From JBCCRH01 sp039208045 (lineage in GTDB: Bacteria; Bacteroidota; Bacteroidia; Chitinophagales; Saprospiraceae), in the NCBI GenBank assembly GCA_039208045.1, contig JBCCRH010000141.1, positions 1 through 12,819 of the forward strand: a stretch of 12,819 nucleotides of DNA, read 5' to 3'. Under the pieces are notes generated by a model. The model saw only the letters and a program-made list of their open reading frames with translations. It had not been told where the DNA came from and searched no databases. Made by a program: the position numbers and the translations under genes. Of this stretch, positions 6,820 through 12,819 are shown piece after piece. How positions within the stretch are numbered: the stretch's first letter is position 1; each line of letters starts with the position of its first letter.

Positions 6820-9800
6820 ATGAAAAGCAAAAATAATCCAGTATGGGTTGGGGTCGAACATCTTACTAACGACCCAGCATTGAATACAGCGGCAGATAAA
6901 GAGTTTGTAGAATTGCCAGTAGTTGGCCAAATGGCTAACGACAAAGCAATGGATGTGGAAACTAGCCGTCGGGATTTCTTGAAATATTTAGGATTCGGAT
7001 TGGGAGCAGCAACCCTAGCTGCAGGATGTGAAATACCAGTAAAGAGAGCTATCCCCTACGTAGTAAAACCTGACCAGATTGTGCCTGGTGTAGCTACTTA
7101 TTATGCTACTACTTTTGTAAATGGCGGAGACTATGCTCCTATCTTAGTTAAGACTAGAGAAGGAAGACCCATCAAGATTGAGGGGAATACTTTATCTCCG
7201 ATTACGCACGGGGGTACTTCTCCTCGCGCCCAGGCTAGTGTATTAGGTCTGTATGATACAAGTAGATTAGACGGGCCTTGCAAAATCAATGAGGGAAGCC
7301 TAGAAAAGACTGCTAGCTGGGAAACGATTGATGGGGAGATCACTAAAAAGTTGAGTCCTGCGAGTACTGTTCGTATTGTATCACATACCAATATGAGTCC
7401 AACAAGCAAGAAGGCAATTAGTGAATTTATTGGCAAGTTTCCTAAGACAAAGGTAGTTAGCTACGATCCTGTTTCCTCTTCTGCACAGCTCCAAGCCAAC
7501 GAGTCTGATTTTGGTCAAAGAGTGATACCTGACTATCACTTTGGTAAGGCCATGGTAATTGTAAGCTTTAACGCGGACTTTCTAGGAACTTGGATATCTC
7601 CTTGTGAATACTCAGACGGTTACATTCTAAATAGAAAAGTAGACATTCATAAGCCCGAAATGTCATGGCACGTACAGGTGGAAAGTCATATGAGCCTAAC
7701 AGGTTCTAATGCAGATAATAGAATTCTGGTGAAGCCTTCTGAGCAGGGTGCAGCAATCGTGTCCCTTTACAATGAAGTAGCTGCTCTAACCGGAAATAGT
7801 AAAGTAAGTGGGCCTAAGCTCACAGACCGTTTGAACAAGAAATTTAAGATAGTAGCCAAAGAACTGGTAGCTAATCTTGGAAAGTCACTAGTGGTATCGG
7901 CCTCGAATAACAAGAGTGAGCAATCGTTGGTAAATGGAATCAATAATATGCTCCAAAGTTATGGCAATACGATCACTTTTGACCGCGCTTCTATGCAACG
8001 CCAGGGTGATGATAAAGCTATTCAGGCGCTCATTCAAGAAATGAATGTTGGGAGTGTAGATGCCCTTTTTGTAATGGATGGGGCTAATCCAGCTTATGAT
8101 GTAGCGAATGCAGCTAAGTTTCGGGAAGGAATGACCAAAGTTGACCTTAAGGTATCTATGGCAGTCACTCCAAATGAAACGATGGAACTGTGCAATTATG
8201 CAACCCCTACGCATCACTACTTGGAAAGCTGGGGAGATGTAGAGGCAAAGCGTGGGCAGTATAGTTTGATACAGCCTACTATTGCGCCAATCTTTTCTAC
8301 CATTGGTCGTCCTGGAACTCGACAAACAGAAGAAACCTTACTGCGTTGGGCACAAAGCCCGAACATAAACGCTGCTTCCGATCAACCATATATGGATTAT
8401 CTGAAGGCACACTGGCAAGAGGCAATATTTACGAAGCAATCAGAGTACACTACTTTCCAGGTATTCTGGGACAGTGCCTTACATGATGGTGTTTTTGAAG
8501 TACCAGTAGAAGGCGCTTCGCTAGCTTACAGCGGAAATCCAGGTGCAGCTGCCCAAAAAGTTACCAAACCGTCCACTAGCGAATTAGAAATCTCATTCTT
8601 TGAAACCGTGAATATGGGGAACGGGCAATTTGCTAACAACCCATGGTTGATGGAGATGCCAGACCCAATTACACGCTGCGTCTGGGGGAATTACCTGGCT
8701 ATACCAGTAAGATGGGAAGGTGGAAATGAGTTTACTTCTTTCAAAGACCTCAATCAAAGCGAATTCTACAGTGAAGCGGATCAGGTAGAAGTTACCATCA
8801 GTGGTCGGGTAGAAAAGTGTATAGCAATCCGACAGTTTGGACAAAAAGAAGGAACAGTTGCACTAGCGTTGGGGTACGGTCGTACCACTACCGGTAAGAT
8901 GGGTAGAGCACTAGGAAATAATGTAGGTGTTGATGTAAATCCTTGGTTGACAGTAGATAGTGATGGTAACACACAGTATTATGCTGCCCAGGTGGATGTA
9001 TCTGATAAAGTTGATAAAGATTTAGAATTCCCTTGTGTTCAGTATCACCATACGATGGGAGTGACTGCACGAGATGAAAATGGAGAAGTGGTAATGTCCG
9101 AGTCTACTGGGGAACCATTAAATGTAGATGAGAAAGCAGCGATGACGATCGGTGAGGGTTACCAAGGTGGTATCACCAATCGATCTATTATTTACAAGGC
9201 CAATGTAAGTGAGCTAAAAGAGCTTGAAGAGCATATAGAAGAAAAGAGAGGAGAGGCGCAGAAATTAAATTCTCATACACTGTATCCTTACGATGAGTTT
9301 CAAGAGAACTACTATTCGCAAGGGCATCATTGGGCAATGCATATTGATTTGAATGCCTGTACGGGATGTGGAGCTTGTCAAGTGGCTTGTGTAGCTGAAA
9401 ATAACGTGCCTGTAGTTGGAAGGAGAGAAGTACATCGTCACCATGAAATGACCTGGCTACGTATTGACCGTTACTACTATGGAGACTACGAAAATCCGAA
9501 TGTGGTATACCAGCCAATGATGTGCCAGCACTGTGATAACGCACCATGTGAGAATGTTTGTCCTGTAGCAGCTACTAACCACAGTGGAGAAGGCCTTAAT
9601 CAAATGACCTATAATCGTTGTATTGGTACGCGCTATTGCGCAAATAACTGCCCATACAAAGTACGCCGTTTCAACTGGTTAGATTATACGACTGCCGATT
9701 TGTTTGCATACAACGAAAACTATGTTGGTGGTGAAGAAGTGCCATTCTATGCGGACAACTTGACACGCATGGTACTAAATCCGGATGTTACGGTTCGTTC

Positions 9801-10089
9801 TCGTGGTGTAATTGAGAAGTGTAGCTTCTGCGTACAGCGTATTCAGGAAGGAAAGTTAACGGCAAAGAGAGAGCAGCGGAAGTTGGTCGATGCAGATGTG
9901 CGCCCAGCTTGTCAGACTGCCTGCTCAACAGGAGCAATTGTCTTCGGTGATCGTAATGATAAGGATGGTGATCTGTCTAAGCGACTAGAAAATCCATTAA
10001 ACTACCTTGTCTTAGAGGAGATTAACACACAATCTTCTGTGTTCTACACAGCGAAGATCAATAACAGAAAAGAAGAATTAGACGCATAA
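6820..10089 (+). CDS. actB: Alternative complex III subunit ActB, molybdopterin oxidoreductase-like iron-sulfur protein
   Basis: This 1089-residue periplasmic subunit relays electrons from quinol to the haems. After a 48-residue leader (extended Tat region) comes SRRDFLK (49-55), a hydrophobic stretch and LAAGC with C70, which fits a Tat-exported lipoprotein. Residues of about 75-800 resemble molybdopterin oxidoreductases (for example TPTHHYLESWGDVEAKRGQ and FANNPWLMEMPDP); in this family the domain carries no molybdenum cofactor. The C-terminal ferredoxin-like part has four cysteine groups: C847, C850, C853, C857; C902, C905, C910, C914; C934, C940, C944 (CIGTRYCANNCP); and C1001, C1004, C1031, C1035. 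The third group has Thr937 where a fourth Cys is usual, the mark of a [3Fe-4S] cluster, so three [4Fe-4S] plus one [3Fe-4S] are expected. Both halves are one chain, as is normal for ActB. actC starts 20 bp on. Confidence 0.95.
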   Translation: MKSKNNPVWVGVEHLTNDPALNTAADKEFVELPVVGQMANDKAMDVETSRRDFLKYLGFGLGAATLAAGCEIPVKRAIPYVVKPDQIVPGVATYYATTFVNGGDYAPILVKTREGRPIKIEGNTLSPITHGGTSPRAQASVLGLYDTSRLDGPCKINEGSLEKTASWETIDGEITKKLSPASTVRIVSHTNMSPTSKKAISEFIGKFPKTKVVSYDPVSSSAQLQANESDFGQRVIPDYHFGKAMVIVSFNADFLGTWISPCEYSDGYILNRKVDIHKPEMSWHVQVESHMSLTGSNADNRILVKPSEQGAAIVSLYNEVAALTGNSKVSGPKLTDRLNKKFKIVAKELVANLGKSLVVSASNNKSEQSLVNGINNMLQSYGNTITFDRASMQRQGDDKAIQALIQEMNVGSVDALFVMDGANPAYDVANAAKFREGMTKVDLKVSMAVTPNETMELCNYATPTHHYLESWGDVEAKRGQYSLIQPTIAPIFSTIGRPGTRQTEETLLRWAQSPNINAASDQPYMDYLKAHWQEAIFTKQSEYTTFQVFWDSALHDGVFEVPVEGASLAYSGNPGAAAQKVTKPSTSELEISFFETVNMGNGQFANNPWLMEMPDPITRCVWGNYLAIPVRWEGGNEFTSFKDLNQSEFYSEADQVEVTISGRVEKCIAIRQFGQKEGTVALALGYGRTTTGKMGRALGNNVGVDVNPWLTVDSDGNTQYYAAQVDVSDKVDKDLEFPCVQYHHTMGVTARDENGEVVMSESTGEPLNVDEKAAMTIGEGYQGGITNRSIIYKANVSELKELEEHIEEKRGEAQKLNSHTLYPYDEFQENYYSQGHHWAMHIDLNACTGCGACQVACVAENNVPVVGRREVHRHHEMTWLRIDRYYYGDYENPNVVYQPMMCQHCDNAPCENVCPVAATNHSGEGLNQMTYNRCIGTRYCANNCPYKVRRFNWLDYTTADLFAYNENYVGGEEVPFYADNLTRMVLNPDVTVRSRGVIEKCSFCVQRIQEGKLTAKREQRKLVDADVRPACQTACSTGAIVFGDRNDKDGDLSKRLENPLNYLVLEEINTQSSVFYTAKINNRKEELDA

Positions 10090-10109
10090 TAATTGATAAA
10101 ATTTCAGAC

Positions 10110-11540
10110 ATGAGTGCACATGTATCGTCTATAAGAGACCCCTTAATAGTAGGAGGGAAAACCTACAAGCAAATTACAGAAGACATCTGTACCCCGACAG
10201 AGCGTACCCCTAGTGCCGCTTGGGTGCTTGCTTTCATCGTCTCTGTGATGGGATTAGGTTTATATGTCTTTTGTTTAGGTTGGACCGTTTGGGTTGGCAT
10301 TGGAAGCTGGGACTTAAATCGCACTATTGGATGGGGTTGGGATATTACCAACTTTGTTTGGTGGGTAGGTATTGGTCATGCGGGTACCTTGATCTCTGCT
10401 ATCCTGTTGCTATTCCGTCAAAAATGGCGTACAGGCGTAAACCGAGCGGCAGAAGCGATGACCATTTTTGCGGTAGTTTGTGCAGGGCAGTTCCCTCTGA
10501 TACACATGGGACGCCTTTGGTTAGGTTTTTTCATCTTCCCATATCCCAATACACGAGGGCCACTTTGGGTGAATTTTAACTCTCCCTTGCTGTGGGACGT
10601 ATTTGCTATTTCTACCTATTTCACGGTATCTCTTTTATTCTGGTATACTGGTCTAGTTCCAGACTTTGCTACTGTACGGGATCGTGCTAAAGGCTTGCGC
10701 AAGCGCCTCTATAATTTCTTAGCTTTTGGTTGGACAGGTGCTGCAAAGCACTGGCAACGTTGGGAAAGCTTATCCTTGATTTTGGCAGGTCTAGCAACTC
10801 CTCTGGTACTTTCTGTGCATACCATTGTATCTTTTGACTTTGCTACTTCTGTTATCCCTGGTTGGCACACCACGATTTTCCCACCCTACTTCGTAGCTGG
10901 TGCGATCTTCTCGGGTTTTGCTATGGTACAAACGTTGATGATTCTTACTCGGAAAATCCTCAATCTGAAAGAGTACATTACTCTGGCTCACATTGAGAGT
11001 ATGAATAAGGTGATTCTTGTAACGGGTACTATCGTGGGGGTAGCATACTTGACGGAGCTATTCATCGCTTGGTACTCGGGATATATCTATGAGCAATACG
11101 CCTTCTATAACCGAGTATTAGGGCCTTATTGGTGGTCGTATGTAGGTATGATGACTTGTAATGTGATTTCTCCACAGATTTTCTGGGTGAAGAAGTATCG
11201 TCGCAGTATCATGGTCACTTTTGTGATGTCTATTTTCGTGAATATCGGTATGTGGTTTGAGCGTTTCGTGATTATTGCTACTACTTTGGCTCGTGATTAT
11301 TTGCCATCAAGCTGGAGTTATTATACGCCTACTTGGGTAGAAATAGGCTTGTTCATTGGTACTATGGGATTATTCTTCACATTATACTTGATTTTCTGTC
11401 GGGTAGCACCTGTAATTGCTATTGCAGAAGTAAAGAGTATCCTAAAGTCTTCCGGCGACCAGTACAGTGGTGCTCATGCTCATCATCATGACCATGAGGA
11501 AGTGGAACAAGCGGCAAAAGAAGAGAAAAAAGAGCAATAA
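10110..11540 (+). CDS. actC: Alternative complex III subunit ActC, NrfD/PsrC-like quinol-binding membrane protein
   Basis: ActC is the large membrane subunit that binds menaquinol and hands electrons to ActB. The 476-residue protein shows about ten membrane helices (roughly 38-62, 83-103, 117-137, 162-182, 222-246, 258-280, 300-321, 342-360, 366-389 and 411-432), as in NrfD/PsrC-type proteins. Family-like segments include NFVWWVGIGHAGTLISAILL (81-100), GQFPLIHMGRLW (126-137), SVHTIVSFDFA (235-245), GWHTTIFPPYFVAGA (251-265) and MWFERF (381-386). The N terminus (RDPLIVGGKTY) is typical of ActC. The C-terminal tail is hydrophilic, with a His-rich patch (HAHHHDH, 456-462) and then mixed Glu and Lys. 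It sits 20 bp after actB and 66 bp before actD in one operon. ActF, its paralogue, would be expected further right. Confidence 0.95.
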   Translation: MSAHVSSIRDPLIVGGKTYKQITEDICTPTERTPSAAWVLAFIVSVMGLGLYVFCLGWTVWVGIGSWDLNRTIGWGWDITNFVWWVGIGHAGTLISAILLLFRQKWRTGVNRAAEAMTIFAVVCAGQFPLIHMGRLWLGFFIFPYPNTRGPLWVNFNSPLLWDVFAISTYFTVSLLFWYTGLVPDFATVRDRAKGLRKRLYNFLAFGWTGAAKHWQRWESLSLILAGLATPLVLSVHTIVSFDFATSVIPGWHTTIFPPYFVAGAIFSGFAMVQTLMILTRKILNLKEYITLAHIESMNKVILVTGTIVGVAYLTELFIAWYSGYIYEQYAFYNRVLGPYWWSYVGMMTCNVISPQIFWVKKYRRSIMVTFVMSIFVNIGMWFERFVIIATTLARDYLPSSWSYYTPTWVEIGLFIGTMGLFFTLYLIFCRVAPVIAIAEVKSILKSSGDQYSGAHAHHHDHEEVEQAAKEEKKEQ

Positions 11541-11606
11541 GTATAAATCAGCTGTAATCAAACAAATATAGGGCGGCCCGTACGTTCTTCAAGACTATAA
11601 ATAAAT

Positions 11607-12137
11607 ATGGAAACAGGAAAAACAGATGTCTTATATGGCCTTTATGATGATGAAGAAATTCTGTTAAAGGCTGTAAAAAAAGCTGGTGAAGAGCATCTCG
11701 ATATCATGGATGTCTACACGCCATTTCCAGTACACGGACTCGATCCACTACTGGGGCTATCTGAAAGCCGCTTGCACATATCGGGTTTCGTTTATGGAGC
11801 CATAGGTCTGCTCACTGCTTTTTCGTTTATGACCTGGGTATTTACACGCGACTGGCCCATCATTTTTGGAGGTAAGCCTTATTTTTCGGCTCCTGCCTTC
11901 ATTCCTATCACGTTTGAGGTAACGGTATTATTTGCTGCTGTAGGTATGGTGGTAACTTTCTATATCATTTGTGGGTTAGGGCCTGGTGTAATTAACCAAG
12001 TACTTGACGAGCGGATTACAGACGATAAGTTTTGTATTGCCTTTGATACGAATGGAGCGGATGATAACAAGGTAGATGAGTTGAAAGGCTTTTTTACGAG
12101 CACTGGTGCTTCGGAGGTGAATACAAAGACTATTTAA
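11607..12137 (+). CDS. actD: Alternative complex III subunit ActD (DUF3341)
   Basis: ActD is a small membrane subunit of the complex with no known cofactor. The 176-residue protein begins with a soluble domain (DVLYGLYDDEEILLKAVKKA, 7-26, and MDVYTPFPVHGLDPLLGL, 34-51). Two membrane helices follow (about 57-78 and 98-122) around the RDWPIIFGGKPYFSAPAFIP loop, and then a soluble tail ending in VDELKGFFTSTGASEV. The YTPFPVHGLD and W-PI-GGKP-F segments are characteristic of DUF3341. Position between actC and actE supports the call. ATG 11607 matches the usual short N terminus. The role in quinol oxidation or assembly is not settled for the family. Confidence 0.93.
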   Translation: METGKTDVLYGLYDDEEILLKAVKKAGEEHLDIMDVYTPFPVHGLDPLLGLSESRLHISGFVYGAIGLLTAFSFMTWVFTRDWPIIFGGKPYFSAPAFIPITFEVTVLFAAVGMVVTFYIICGLGPGVINQVLDERITDDKFCIAFDTNGADDNKVDELKGFFTSTGASEVNTKTI

Positions 12138-12161
12138 ACAAAGGAAGACAAAATTAGACTG

Positions 12162-12819
12162 ATGAAAAATATAAAATCTGCCATCATAGTTATAGCCGCA
12201 GCCTTCGTGTTGTATAGCTGCTCTCCACCCGATGGAAACTATACCGGTAGTGAGTATATGCCTGATATGGGGCATTCACTGGCCCAGGAATCCAACGTAT
12301 TCTCTTATTACGGTCTTAATACTTGGGATACCCTCAGTACGGTTAAGTTAAAGGAACTAGCTAATCCTGGACTTCCAGTGAGTGGAACGGTACCAAGAGG
12401 CTACGCTGGCGTTCAGCTGGCTCGTACAGTAAGTGATAAAGGTAAGGCAGAGCAAGTGCTAGCTGGTGGTGATCAGTTGCATAGTATCTCTGTACCTGTA
12501 AATGGAAGTGTACCCTTTTATTATGGCGATTCTGAGGAAGAGCGAACTCGTGCTATAGCTGAGGTTATTGATAATCCGTATCCAATAACTGCAGATGGGC
12601 TAGAGCGAGGAGAAGATTTATACAATAAATTCTGTGGCATCTGCCACGGTGAAAAAGGAGATGGAATAGGATACTTGGTATCTGAAGAGAACCCTAATGT
12701 AAAATACCCGGCAGCTCCTGCCAACTTCCTATTAGATGAGCATCTCAATGCTTCTAATGGACGCTACTACTATGCTATTATGTATGGTAAAAACGTGATG
12801 GGCGCGTACAAGGATAAAA
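12162..12819 (+). CDS. actE: Alternative complex III subunit ActE, monohaem cytochrome c lipoprotein (truncated by window end)
   Basis: An open frame starts at ATG 12162, 24 bp after the actD stop, and runs off the window after 219 codons. The N terminus MKNIKSAIIVIAAAFVLYSC is a lipoprotein signal with lipobox LYSC, so Cys20 should be acylated and the protein membrane-anchored in the periplasm. One haem c site is visible, CGICHGEKGDG (158-168), preceded by GLERGEDLYNKF and followed by YPAAPANFL, the class I cytochrome pattern. A candidate Met ligand is in KNVMGAYKD near the cut end. In known complexes ActE carries a single haem and works with ActA as exit point for electrons. The remainder, and actF, should lie to the right. 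Confidence 0.92.
   Translation, partial: MKNIKSAIIVIAAAFVLYSCSPPDGNYTGSEYMPDMGHSLAQESNVFSYYGLNTWDTLSTVKLKELANPGLPVSGTVPRGYAGVQLARTVSDKGKAEQVLAGGDQLHSISVPVNGSVPFYYGDSEEERTRAIAEVIDNPYPITADGLERGEDLYNKFCGICHGEKGDGIGYLVSEENPNVKYPAAPANFLLDEHLNASNGRYYYAIMYGKNVMGAYKDK

Noticed and set aside
7131..9547. Minus-strand open frames inside actB (and similar ones in ubiD, actA, actC and actD)
   Set aside because: They lie antisense or out of frame to strongly supported genes and encode no recognisable domains.
9619..9651. Missing cysteine in the third cluster motif of ActB as a damaging mutation
   Set aside because: Thr at that position (CIGTRYC) is the expected sign of the family's [3Fe-4S] cluster, not damage.
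1..12819. CRISPR arrays, tRNA or rRNA genes, transposases, phage or defence genes
   Set aside because: No regularly spaced repeats, cloverleaf-like sequences, or mobile or defence protein motifs were seen; the window is mostly core metabolism and respiration.

Overview
This 12.8 kb window looks like chromosomal DNA of an aerobic, AT-leaning Bacteroidota bacterium, plausibly near Saprospiria or Cytophagia, though I cannot fix the class from sequence alone. Four things point there. The truncated gene at the left edge ends like a type IX secretion C-terminal sorting domain. Signal peptides end in AFA/Q or SFA/Q. A promoter candidate fits the Bacteroidota TAnnTTTG -7 consensus. The right half carries an alternative complex III (ACIII) operon, which is common in this phylum.

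Left part (1-4280): the tail of a T9SS cargo protein (1-138) is followed by two hairpins (152-184 and 190-223) that probably terminate transcription from both sides. Three minus-strand genes follow, listed in transcription order: a secreted START-domain lipid-binding protein (4147-3443), a UbiD-family prenyl-FMN decarboxylase (3201-1372) and a divergent arginyl-tRNA-protein transferase (ATE/Bpt)-like protein (1320-253). The 241 bp between the START and UbiD genes are mostly a foldback repeat (3219-3379) with nested inverted repeats.

Middle (4281-5335): a canonical thymidylate synthase gene (thyA) is preceded by three 10-bp tandem repeats. A 260-bp gap follows, holding a short perfect inverted repeat and a good Bacteroidota-type promoter for the next operon.

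Right part (5336-12819): actA, actB, actC, actD and the start of actE lie in order on the plus strand with gaps of 20-71 bp. Together they encode the quinol-oxidising, cytochrome c- or oxidase-reducing membrane complex that replaces cytochrome bc1. ActC binds quinol in the membrane. ActB carries three [4Fe-4S] clusters and one [3Fe-4S] cluster. ActA carries six CxxCH haem sites here, and ActE is a monohaem lipoprotein. actF and terminal oxidase genes would be expected just beyond the right edge. The UbiD protein may help make the menaquinone this complex uses, but that is inference.

I did not find a clearly new multi-gene system. The observations most worth checking are the foldback element, the six-haem ActA with a fused class I cytochrome domain, and the ATE-like protein that lacks the family's N-terminal cysteine region.
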